Source of the DNA: Candidatus Manganitrophaceae bacterium
GTDB lineage: Bacteria > Nitrospirota > Nitrospiria > SBBL01 > Manganitrophaceae
Assembly (NCBI GenBank): GCA_004297235.1
Contig: SCUR01000515.1
Coordinates: 1-5,619 of the forward strand
Direction of reading: 5' to 3'
DNA length: 5,619 bases
In this document: piece after piece, positions 1 through 5,619 of the stretch
How positions within the stretch are numbered: the stretch's first letter is position 1
Layout of the letters: every line of letters begins with the position of its first letter
Notes under the pieces: generated by a model
Told to the model about the DNA's origin: nothing
The model's input: only the letters and a program-made list of their open reading frames with translations
Databases searched by the model: none
Program-made: the position numbers and the translations under genes

Positions 1-1278
1 CAAGACGAGGTTCAAAACGATATTGGCGACGACGGCGACCAAGCCCACTTTTACAGGTGTCTTTGTATCTTGAAGAGAGTAGAAAACCGGCACGACGATT
101 CGAATGCCGGCAAAGGCCCAAAGTCCAATCGAATAGAAGAACACAGCGGTCGCTGTTCCGAGTGTGGCGGCGCGGCCGAACTCACCATGTTCGAAGAGAA
201 GGTGAACGATCGGAACCCGGAAGAGAATCAGTCCCATCATGGCCGGAAAGGTGATAAAAAAGACAAACCGAAGGCCGAATGAGAAGGTCCGGCGCAAGCC
301 TTCCATTTCTCCCTTCGCGGCCTGTGTCGACAGGGTCGGAAGCAGCGCCGTGGAGAGCGCCACCGCAAAGATCCCCAACGGGAAGTGAATCAGCCGCATG
401 CCGTAATAAAGATAACTGACGCTTCCGGCTGTCAGGTAGGAGGCCAGCAGGGTGTTTACAAGGACATTGATCTGGGTAACCGAAAGGCCGAGTGTTGTTG
501 GAAGGAGGAGCCGTCCCATCTGAGCGACCCCCGGGTGGAGCGGCCGGATCGGTCTTCGGAACGTAAAAGAGAGCCCCTCCTGGTAGAGGGTGGGAACCTG
601 GATCAGGAATTGTGCAAGCCCCCCCAGCGCCACCCCGATCGCGGCCCCGTAAACCGGCTCCGGCAGGAGAGGGGTAAAGCCAAAGACAAAGAGGATGCTG
701 ACCACATTGAAAACCCCGGAGGCGAGTGCAGGCGGGGCGAAATGTCGAGTGCTGTTGAGGATTCCCATCGCAAGCGCCGCCAACGAGATGAAGAGGAGAA
801 AGGGGAACATGATCCGCGTCATCGCGACGGTTAAAGAGAACTGATACGGATCTCGAACGAAGCCGGGCGCAATCGATCGGATGATTGCAGGGGAAAAGAA
901 AATTCCTATCGTGACGACCCCACAGACAAGCAGAAAAAGGGTCGTAAAGGCGGCCGAGGCGAGCTCTTTGGCCTCGGCCCGAGATTTCTTGGAGAGGTAT
1001 TCCGTAAAGACGGGGATGAAGGCGGCCGACATCGATCCTTCGGCGAACAGCTCGCGAAGCATGTTGGGAATTCGAAAGGCGACATAAAAGGCATCCGCGG
1101 CGATTGTGGCCCCGAAGAGATTTGCAAGGATCATGTCCCGAATAAACCCGAGAATACGGCTGATCAGGGTGCCGAAAGCGACGATGCCGGCCGCACCGGC
1201 GATCCCCTTCTCCACCTGAACCTGGGCCGCAAGACCCTTCCCTTCACTTTCCGTGAGGCTTTTTCCTTGACTTTCCAT
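1..1278 (-). CDS. murJ: Lipid II flippase MurJ (MviN family), C-terminus cut off by the window edge
   Basis: MurJ is an inner-membrane MOP-superfamily transporter that flips lipid II to the periplasmic face for peptidoglycan synthesis. The frame is open for 426 codons from ATG at 1278 to the left edge; the family is about 510-530 residues, so roughly the last 90-100 residues (final membrane helices) are missing. The diagnostic N-terminal block reads SRILGFIRD at residues 40-48, then AADAFYVAFRIPN and LRELFAEGSMSAAFIPVF. By alignment R41, R47, D62 and R75 match E. coli R18, R24, D39 and R52 at a constant offset of 23, and R295 in YYGMRLIHFPLG matches R270. Later conserved text includes TRIMFPFLLFISLAALAMGILNS and FYSLQDTKTPVKV. 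The rest is strongly hydrophobic, as expected for a multi-helix protein. Compared with E. coli there is a polar N-terminal extension of about 23 residues, and no Shine-Dalgarno precedes the ATG; GTG at 1215 is an alternative start. It diverges from rpsT. Identity is secure; the start is uncertain. Confidence 0.96.
   Translation of the reverse strand, partial: MESQGKSLTESEGKGLAAQVQVEKGIAGAAGIVAFGTLISRILGFIRDMILANLFGATIAADAFYVAFRIPNMLRELFAEGSMSAAFIPVFTEYLSKKSRAEAKELASAAFTTLFLLVCGVVTIGIFFSPAIIRSIAPGFVRDPYQFSLTVAMTRIMFPFLLFISLAALAMGILNSTRHFAPPALASGVFNVVSILFVFGFTPLLPEPVYGAAIGVALGGLAQFLIQVPTLYQEGLSFTFRRPIRPLHPGVAQMGRLLLPTTLGLSVTQINVLVNTLLASYLTAGSVSYLYYGMRLIHFPLGIFAVALSTALLPTLSTQAAKGEMEGLRRTFSFGLRFVFFITFPAMMGLILFRVPIVHLLFEHGEFGRAATLGTATAVFFYSIGLWAFAGIRIVVPVFYSLQDTKTPVKVGLVAVVANIVLNLVL
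1228..1275 (-). repeat. Imperfect 24-bp tandem duplication encoding an octapeptide repeat at the MurJ N-terminus
   Basis: Directly after the murJ ATG the minus strand encodes ESQGKSLT and then ESEGKGLA. The two 24-nt units (1275-1252 and 1251-1228) are identical at 17 of 24 positions by eye. Three of the eight codons differ only at the third base (GGA/GGG, AAA/AAG, CTC/CTT), which mildly suggests the duplication has been evolving as protein-coding sequence. It lies in the polar extension before the first membrane helix. Confidence 0.6.
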
Positions 1279-1296
1279 GATCAGCTATGTTAAAAA
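1267..1296 (+). promoter_or_regulatory. Candidate sigma70-type promoter for rpsT
   Basis: TTGACT at 1267-1272 matches the -35 consensus at 5 of 6 positions. It is followed after 18 bp by TAAAAA at 1291-1296, which matches the -10 consensus at 4 of 6. Transcription would start near 1303, giving a leader of about 20 nt with the Shine-Dalgarno close to the 5' end. The -35 box lies within the first codons of murJ as annotated from 1278. Assigned by eye only; the -10 is weak and its register is ambiguous because the tract is A-rich. Confidence 0.4.
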
Positions 1297-1304
1297 ACGT
1301 TTTT
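1293..1304. repeat. Perfect 12-bp palindrome in the murJ/rpsT divergent spacer
   Basis: AAAAACGTTTTT reads the same on both strands and sits in the centre of the 45-bp gap between the divergent starts. It overlaps the candidate -10 of rpsT and lies just downstream of the candidate murJ -10. It could be an operator for a dimeric regulator, a bendable A-tract/T-tract element, or chance in an AT-rich spacer. It is too AT-rich and lacks a loop to act as a terminator. Confidence 0.5.
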
Positions 1305-1310
1305 ATTTTA
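1305..1310 (-). promoter_or_regulatory. Candidate -10 element for murJ
   Basis: On the minus strand TAAAAT matches the -10 consensus TATAAT at 5 of 6 positions and would place a start site near 1298, about 20 nt before the murJ ATG at 1278. No good -35 is visible at 16-18 bp upstream, where the sequence is already rpsT coding DNA. No TGn extended -10 is present either. If real, this promoter overlaps the rpsT ribosome binding site. Confidence 0.22.
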
Positions 1311-1315
1311 AGGAG
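1310..1315 (+). promoter_or_regulatory. Shine-Dalgarno sequence of rpsT
   Basis: AAGGAG ends 8 nt before the GTG at 1324, which is ideal spacing. It decides that GTG as the start, since no in-frame ATG competes nearby and the protein then begins with the family-typical MANH. Confidence 0.88.
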
Positions 1316-1323
1316 ATCTAATC

Positions 1324-1611
1324 GTGGCGAATCATCCATCTGCATTGAAGCGAGAGCGGCAGGCGAAAAGAAGGAAACAACGCAACCGAGGCATTCTCTC
1401 TGCCGTCCGGACCGCCGTCAAGCGGGTTCAGACAGCGCTGACTGAAAAGAATCAAGAACTGGCCAAATCGGCTCTGAAGGAGGCCACCTCCTCGCTGGAC
1501 GGCGCCGCTTCCAAAGGGGTCATTCCCAAAAAGCGCGCCTCCCGAAAAATCTCTCGCCTTGCGGCGCGGGTCAAAAAATTTCTGTCGGCTGCGGCATCCC
1601 CCTCCGCCTAA
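1324..1611 (+). CDS. rpsT: Small ribosomal subunit protein bS20, GTG start
   Basis: S20 binds 16S rRNA early in 30S assembly. The 95-residue product starts MANHPSALKRERQAKRRKQRN, matching the family opening (MANxKSAxKRxRQ...R..N). It continues with SAVRTAVKRVQTAL and the second conserved helix DGAASKGVIPKKRASRKISRLAARVKK, corresponding to the E. coli AAKGLIHKNKAARHKANL segment. The protein is very rich in Lys and Arg. It is slightly longer than the usual 85-90 residues because of a small Ala/Ser/Pro tail. Translation starts at GTG behind a strong Shine-Dalgarno. E. coli rpsT also uses a non-AUG start (UUG), where weak initiation is tied to autoregulation by S20; whether that applies here is inference. 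It is monocistronic by layout: divergent from murJ and convergent with holA. Confidence 0.97.
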   Translation: MANHPSALKRERQAKRRKQRNRGILSAVRTAVKRVQTALTEKNQELAKSALKEATSSLDGAASKGVIPKKRASRKISRLAARVKKFLSAAASPSA

Positions 1612-1712
1612 AAAATCAGATCCTATCGAGCAGCGGTTTCCCGAGCATCCGGCTGAATTAGGCCTTTCTGCCGTATCGTCCAGGAAGCGGCCGGCTCGAT
1701 CTGTTTCCGCGC
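1612..1712. other. Convergent rpsT/holA spacer without a clear terminator
   Basis: This 101-bp gap separates the ends of two converging genes. I see no GC-rich hairpin followed by a T-run on either strand. The best plus-strand candidate pairs CAGCGG (1631-1636) with CCGGCTG (1649-1655), with a bulge and a 12-nt loop, and no T-run follows. On the minus strand a run of six T (1615-1610) lies at the far end but no stable hairpin sits directly before it. Transcripts may read into one another or end by Rho. Confidence 0.5.
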
Positions 1713-2756
1713 TCATGGCCTCGATTCCAAAAAGGGAAGGGTGTAGCCGGTCCGCTGAGAGGTCGCAAGCGGGCGACAGAGGTCGAGCATCAGCATCTCC
1801 AGCACCTGGGCCGGCAATTGTCTTCCCCCTTTTAATTGAGAATCGGCGGCCAAAGAGAGATCAAAGGCCCTTCGTATGTCGCCCCCTTTCCAATTCCGGA
1901 GCTGCTTGAAAAAAGAGGGAAGAAGATTTGGCGGCATCGGAACCTTCTTGCCCACGGCCCCTTCCGATTTTCCCGCATCCAAGGCTTCTCTCGCCACGGC
2001 CATCAGCCGCCACTGCCGTGTGAGCATGGTCAAAATAAAAAGAGGATGCTCTCCCTCGGCCAGCAAGGATGAAAGAAGCGCAAGAGACCTTTTTAGATCC
2101 TTCTCTCCCAAAGCGCGGGTCAATTCAAAAATAGAGTGGCTGCGTCCCCCTGCGATGAGCTGCTGAACCATCTCGAGGGGGATCTTCTTCCCCTCCGTCA
2201 GATGGAGCGCCAGCTTATCGATTTCTTGCTGGATCAGAAAGAGGTCATTACCGACGTGCTCTTTGAGACACCACGTCGCCTCTTCCGAAAAATCGATTCC
2301 CCTTTTTTTCCCTTCCTGCAAAATCCAACCGGGCAGCGCCTGTTCCGAGAGGGGGGCACAGTGGATTGTCGTCCCCTTCTTTTTCAAGGCCGCGAAAAGT
2401 TTCTTGCGCAGGTCGGGCTTGGCCGCCACAAAAAGCAAAACCGTCGTTTCACACGGCGCGTCGAGATAGTTCAAGAAAATTTCTCGCTCGTCCTTGATGA
2501 GCTCTGCGTTTTGGATGATCACCAGCCGTCGCGGGCTGAATACCGGAAAAGTCTTCGCGATCATCGTCGCCTGGGCCGGATCGACCCCTTCCCCTTGGAA
2601 TTGATCATAATTAAAGTCGCGAGCGGCCTCGTCGAGCACTTTTTCTCGGAAGCGACTGAGGAGCTGATGAATAAAAAAAGGCTCCTCCCCGGTGAGAAGA
2701 TAGACCGGGAAGAAGCGCGCCTGCTCAAGGTGCTTTAATGCATCCGGGTAGGTCAT
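1713..2756 (-). CDS. holA: DNA polymerase III subunit delta (clamp-loader)
   Basis: Delta is the wrench subunit of the DNA polymerase III clamp loader, opening the beta sliding clamp so that it can be loaded at primed sites. The 347-residue length is normal for the family (about 330-350). The N-terminal domain opens with FPVYLLTGEEPFFIHQLLSRF (residues 16-36), a family signature resembling a Walker A region without the GKT nucleotide-binding residues, as in true delta. The segment AKTFPVFSPRRLVII (67-81) aligns with the E. coli beta-clamp contact, placing V72-F73 at its Leu-Phe pair. Next come LLFVAAKPDLRKKLFAALKKK (about 107-127) and LKEHVGNDLFLIQQEIDKLALH in the middle domain. The C-terminal helical collar domain includes SIFELTRALGEKD and HPLFILTMLTRQWRLM. 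The ATG at 2756 overlaps the lptE stop by 4 nt (ATGA), with only a weak GGAG about 10 nt upstream, suggesting translational coupling to lptE. The gene ends in TGA at 1715-1713, facing rpsT. Confidence 0.95.
   Translation of the reverse strand: MTYPDALKHLEQARFFPVYLLTGEEPFFIHQLLSRFREKVLDEAARDFNYDQFQGEGVDPAQATMIAKTFPVFSPRRLVIIQNAELIKDEREIFLNYLDAPCETTVLLFVAAKPDLRKKLFAALKKKGTTIHCAPLSEQALPGWILQEGKKRGIDFSEEATWCLKEHVGNDLFLIQQEIDKLALHLTEGKKIPLEMVQQLIAGGRSHSIFELTRALGEKDLKRSLALLSSLLAEGEHPLFILTMLTRQWRLMAVAREALDAGKSEGAVGKKVPMPPNLLPSFFKQLRNWKGGDIRRAFDLSLAADSQLKGGRQLPAQVLEMLMLDLCRPLATSQRTGYTLPFLESRP
2753..2756 (-). promoter_or_regulatory. lptE/holA ATGA stop-start overlap
   Basis: The four bases ATGA on the minus strand contain both the holA start codon and the lptE TGA stop. 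Such overlaps usually allow terminating ribosomes to reinitiate. This supports co-transcription of the two genes and fixes the holA start. Confidence 0.85.
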
Positions 2757-3286
2757 TGACCGGCCGCTCCGTTGGAAGGGGAGGTGGAAAGAGGGGCGAC
2801 GCTCCTCAAATCGGAGACCCGCTCGGCCAGATGCAGTCCGGCCTCTCGGATGGCGCGGTCTTCCGCGACGCGATCGGCAAGGGGGTCGGGACTGGCGATG
2901 TAGTCGGCCGACGCTTCCGCATGATCCTTTTGTTTCGGTGGATTGTTTCCCTTCGTCAAGAAGGTATATTCGAGACCGATTGTAATCCGGTATTCCTGCG
3001 CTTGGCTGTTTCGGTTCAGCGAGAGAGGGGTCCTGTCGAAACGGACCACGCGGCCGGAAAGGAGGAGAGGAGATTGATCGGCGCGGGCGACGACCTGCCA
3101 GCCCCGCCTGAGAAAGGTTTCCTTGAAGCTCTCGCTGACCCTTTTCTCCAACAGCGGCTCAAACGTGGCATTCTCAAAAATGGGAATGGCGATCATCCGG
3201 TCGGGAGAGGTCGTCTCCGATCGGATTTCGCTATGGTATCCACAGCCGGCGAGGCTGAGTAGAAGGAGAAGAATCGCTCTTCTCAT
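2753..3286 (-). CDS. lptE: LPS-assembly lipoprotein LptE
   Basis: LptE is an outer-membrane lipoprotein that plugs and supports the LptD barrel, inserting lipopolysaccharide into the outer leaflet. The 177-residue product has a short lipoprotein signal: MRRA, a leucine run, then the lipobox LAGC with the lipidated cysteine at residue 15 (codon 3244-3242). The mature protein begins CGYH, the usual LptE opening. Residue +2 is Gly rather than Asp, so there is no classical inner-membrane retention signal. The body carries IAIPIFENATFEPLLEKRVSESFKETFLRRGWQVV (about 32-66), typical of the family, followed by beta-rich text (LLLSGRVVRFDRTPLS, EYRITIGLEYTFL) and a helical section. The tail after about residue 163 is Ser/Pro-rich and probably disordered. 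It overlaps leuS upstream and holA downstream by 4 nt each and has no Shine-Dalgarno of its own that I can see. LptE is poorly conserved, so the call rests on lipobox, CGYH start, core motif, size and position between leuS and holA. Confidence 0.9.
   Translation of the reverse strand: MRRAILLLLLSLAGCGYHSEIRSETTSPDRMIAIPIFENATFEPLLEKRVSESFKETFLRRGWQVVARADQSPLLLSGRVVRFDRTPLSLNRNSQAQEYRITIGLEYTFLTKGNNPPKQKDHAEASADYIASPDPLADRVAEDRAIREAGLHLAERVSDLRSVAPLSTSPSNGAAGQ
3283..3286 (-). promoter_or_regulatory. leuS/lptE ATGA stop-start overlap
   Basis: The leuS stop TGA and the lptE ATG share the bases ATGA on the minus strand. With no evident Shine-Dalgarno before lptE, its translation probably depends on ribosomes finishing leuS. 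Confidence 0.85.
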
Positions 3287-5619
3287 ACGACGATGTTGAC
3301 CAATTTTCCCTTCACCACGATGACCTTCTTGATCGGGCGGTCCTCGATCCAGGCTTGCGTCCTCGGATCCGAAACGGCGCGCTCCTTCAGCGTTTCTTCG
3401 CTGGAGGCGGCCGGTGCCGCGAATTTACTTCGAACCTTGCCGTTGACCTGGATGACGACCTCGACAACATCTTCTTCCGTCCAGGCCGGATCATAGGAGG
3501 GCCATGCGACCTCCAGAACCGATGGGGAATGCCCCAGGACTTCCCAGAGCGATTCGGACAGGTGGGGCGCAAACGGCGATAAGAGAAGAACCAACTGGTC
3601 GAGTGCTTCAATAAAAGCCGCCTGGTGAGCGCGCGCTTCCTCCTTCGACGGGGGCGACGTCGATTGGTCGCGCGAGAGGGCGTTATAAAATTCCATCAAC
3701 GCGGCGACGGCGGTGTTGAATTGGAAGCCCCTCTCGATATCCTCGGTGACTTTTTTGATCGTCCGATGGGTCATCCGTCGGATCTGTTTGACCCGGGGGG
3801 ATGCTTCGGAGAAATCAACCTGCTCGCGTGAATTCTGACCGGTCGGTCGGGACGCAGCGTACTCGTGAACCATCCGCCAGACCCGCTGCAGAAAGCGGAA
3901 CGCCCCCTGCACTCCTTCATCGCTCCACTCCAGATCCTTTTCGGGGGGCGCCGCAAAGAGAGAAAAAAGCCGGGAGGTATCGGCCCCAAAGGTCTCGATC
4001 AAGTGATCGGGATCGACGATGTTCCCTTTCGATTTGGACATCTTGGCCCCGTCTTTGATCACCATCCCCTGCGTAAGAAGATTGGCGAACGGTTCGCCCA
4101 TTTTGATCAGGCCGAGGTCCCGGATCACTTTCGTAAAAAAGCGGGCGTAGAGAAGATGCAAAACGGCATGTTCGATCCCGCCGACGTATTGATCGACCGG
4201 CATCCAACGATCGGCCTGCTCCGGACGAAGGGGGCTCGATATTTCGTGAGGAGAGGTATAGCGGAGGAAATACCACGATGAGTCGACAAAAGTATCCATC
4301 GTGTCGGTCTCCCGCCGCGCCGGCCCGCCGCATTTCGGACAGGTGGCTTTTAGAAATGAGGGACTCTCCAATAAAGGGGAGCCTCCCTTCCCGGTGAAGG
4401 GGACATCCTCGGGCAGTACGACAGGAAGATCCGATTCCGGCACCGGCACGACGCCGCAACGTTCACAATAGAGGATCGGGATCGGGGTTCCCCAATAACG
4501 CTGCCGCGAGACCCCCCAGTCTCTCAGACGGTAATGAATCTTTTCCTTTCCGAGCGTTTTCTCTTCGACGAATCGGGCGATCGCCTCTTGCGCTTCAACA
4601 GGAGCGAGGCCGCTGAACGGACCGGAGTGGACCAGTGCGCCGGCCTCTTCGGTGTAAGCGGCCGCCAGCGGTTCCGCCAGGGTGGCCGACGGATTCTGAA
4701 TGACGATCCGGATCGGAAGATCATATTTCCGGGCGAACTCGAAATCGCGCTGATCGTGCGCCGGAACGGCCATAACGATCCCGGTTCCATAATCCATCAG
4801 GACAAAATTGGCGACCCAGATCGGAATTCTCTCCCCCGTGATCGGATGAACGGCATAGGCGCCGGTGAAGACCCCTTCCTTCTCCTGGTTCAGGGCGGTC
4901 CGAACCGTTTTGTCCTGACCTTTGACCTTTTCGATAAAGGCGTGAACGGCCGCTTCCTCCGGTCGGCCGGCCACCAGCGCGGGAAGGAGCGGATGTTCCG
5001 CCGCAATGCTCATAAAGGTGACGCCGAAGAGGGTATCGGGACGGGTTGTAAAAATGGTCAGCTTTTCGGATCGATCCGCGATCGGAAAAACGATCTCCAC
5101 GCCTCGGCTCTTCCCGATCCAGTTTTTCTGCATGGTCAAAACGCGCGGGGGCCAGCCGGTCAACCGGTCGCACTCGGAGAGAAGCTCTTCGGCGTACGCC
5201 GTGATCCGAAAGAACCACTGCTCCAAATTTTTCTGAACGACGACGCTGTCGCAGCGCCAGCAGTGTCCTTCGATCACCTGCTCATTCGCGAGCACGGTGG
5301 CGCAGGAGGGGCACCAGTTGACCGAGGCCATCTTCCGGTAGGCGAGGCCGCGCTCGTACATCTTGATGAAGAACCACTGGTTCCAGCGGTAGTACGCCGG
5401 CTGGCAGGTGGTGACTTCCCGGTCCCAATCGTAAGAGAGCCCCATTTTTTGGAGTTGAGAGCGCATGTAGCCGATGTTTTGGGCGGTCCAGGCGGCGGGA
5501 TGGACTTTCTTCTGAATGGCGGCATTCTCGGCGGGTAATCCAAAAGCATCCCATCCCATCGGATGCAGGACTTGATAACCGCGCATTCTCTTAAAGCGGG
5601 CGATCACATCCCGATGGCA
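3283..5619 (-). CDS. leuS: Leucyl-tRNA synthetase, N-terminus cut off by the window edge
   Basis: LeuRS is the cytoplasmic class Ia synthetase that attaches leucine to tRNA-Leu and edits misactivated amino acids. The frame is open for 778 codons to the right edge. By comparison with E. coli LeuRS about 55 N-terminal residues, including the HIGH motif (HMGH in LeuRS), lie outside; GTG at 5607 is internal and not the start. Visible in order: YQVLHPMGWDAFGLPAENAA; a first zinc cluster CPSC (5313-5302) and CWRC (5262-5251); EQWFFRITAYAEELL; the CP1 editing site TTRPDT (5049-5032) and GTGIVMAVPAHDQRDFEFA with its conserved aspartates; DWGVSRQRYWGTPIP; a second cluster CERC (4467-4456) and CPKC (4341-4330); DTMDTFVDSSWYFLRY; the catalytic KMSKS (4044-4030); the tRNA-binding helical domain; and the C-terminal QVNGKVRSKF and KVIVVKGKLVNIVV ending. 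Both zinc clusters have four cysteines, unlike E. coli but as I recall for Thermus-type LeuRS. The last four codons at the edge read C-H-R-D where the family has A/T-I-G/S-D, suggesting a frameshift there. It is first in the visible leuS-lptE-holA unit. Confidence 0.97.
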   Translation of the reverse strand, partial: CHRDVIARFKRMRGYQVLHPMGWDAFGLPAENAAIQKKVHPAAWTAQNIGYMRSQLQKMGLSYDWDREVTTCQPAYYRWNQWFFIKMYERGLAYRKMASVNWCPSCATVLANEQVIEGHCWRCDSVVVQKNLEQWFFRITAYAEELLSECDRLTGWPPRVLTMQKNWIGKSRGVEIVFPIADRSEKLTIFTTRPDTLFGVTFMSIAAEHPLLPALVAGRPEEAAVHAFIEKVKGQDKTVRTALNQEKEGVFTGAYAVHPITGERIPIWVANFVLMDYGTGIVMAVPAHDQRDFEFARKYDLPIRIVIQNPSATLAEPLAAAYTEEAGALVHSGPFSGLAPVEAQEAIARFVEEKTLGKEKIHYRLRDWGVSRQRYWGTPIPILYCERCGVVPVPESDLPVVLPEDVPFTGKGGSPLLESPSFLKATCPKCGGPARRETDTMDTFVDSSWYFLRYTSPHEISSPLRPEQADRWMPVDQYVGGIEHAVLHLLYARFFTKVIRDLGLIKMGEPFANLLTQGMVIKDGAKMSKSKGNIVDPDHLIETFGADTSRLFSLFAAPPEKDLEWSDEGVQGAFRFLQRVWRMVHEYAASRPTGQNSREQVDFSEASPRVKQIRRMTHRTIKKVTEDIERGFQFNTAVAALMEFYNALSRDQSTSPPSKEEARAHQAAFIEALDQLVLLLSPFAPHLSESLWEVLGHSPSVLEVAWPSYDPAWTEEDVVEVVIQVNGKVRSKFAAPAASSEETLKERAVSDPRTQAWIEDRPIKKVIVVKGKLVNIVV

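Noticed and set aside
385..834. Plus-strand open frame of 149 codons opposite murJ
   Set aside because: The minus strand here encodes conserved MurJ membrane helices without interruption; the plus-strand product is charged and unlike any family I know.
1631..1655. Possible rpsT terminator hairpin
   Set aside because: The stem is short with a bulge, the loop is 12 nt and no T-run follows, so it does not meet the criteria for an intrinsic terminator.
1318..1716. Minus-strand open frame of 132 codons across rpsT and the spacer
   Set aside because: It is antisense to all of rpsT, whose S20 motifs and Shine-Dalgarno are clear. No plausible start signal or protein family.
2295..2310. Homopolymer runs in holA (here and near 2672-2679) as possible frameshift sites
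   Set aside because: The HolA frame reads through both runs with family-consistent residues, so there is no evidence of slippage or a broken gene.
2136..3262. Plus-strand open frames of 200 and 174 codons opposite holA and lptE
   Set aside because: Both are antisense to recognised genes, lack good ribosome binding sites and show no recognisable protein motifs.
4534..5538. Long plus-strand open frame (334 codons) opposite leuS
   Set aside because: It lies entirely antisense to well-conserved LeuRS motifs; its translation is low-complexity and Arg/Gly/Asp-rich with no family resemblance. It is a shadow of GC-rich codon usage.
1..5619. A hidden novel system (mobile element, CRISPR, toxin-antitoxin, riboswitch, tRNA)
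   Set aside because: Almost every base is accounted for by five conserved genes; the only gaps are 45 and 101 bp, and neither shows repeats, cloverleaf folds or extra small genes with ribosome binding sites.

Overview
The window holds five housekeeping genes and very little non-coding DNA. It looks like a chromosomal segment of a moderately GC-rich Gram-negative (diderm) bacterium. The LPS-assembly lipoprotein gene lptE implies an LPS-bearing outer membrane. From memory, the order leuS-lptE-holA next to rpsT and murJ is seen in lineages such as Nitrospirota and deltaproteobacterial groups. That placement is a weak inference and I do not assign a species. Both ends of the window cut through genes.

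Layout. On the minus strand, reading from the right edge, leuS (5' end missing), lptE and holA follow each other with two 4-nt ATGA stop/start overlaps (3283-3286 and 2753-2756). This is a tightly packed, probably co-transcribed and translationally coupled unit. Facing it on the plus strand is rpsT (1324-1611), separated from the holA stop by a 101-bp spacer with no convincing terminator. Left of rpsT, and divergent from it, is murJ on the minus strand (1278 to the left edge, C-terminal part missing). The rpsT/murJ gap is only 45 bp, AT-rich, and contains the rpsT Shine-Dalgarno sequence, a 12-bp palindrome and candidate promoter elements for both directions. The best rpsT -35 box lies inside the annotated start of murJ.

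How the genes relate. leuS charges tRNA-Leu, rpsT supplies a small-subunit ribosomal protein, holA supplies the clamp-loader delta subunit, and lptE and murJ act in outer-membrane LPS assembly and peptidoglycan lipid II export. The functions share growth-related demand rather than one pathway.

I found no mobile element, CRISPR array, tRNA, rRNA or defence-like gene, and no sign of a novel system. The points most worth checking are a probable one-base frameshift in leuS at the extreme right edge, the uncertain murJ start with its duplicated N-terminal octapeptide, the compact divergent control region, and the non-AUG start of rpsT.
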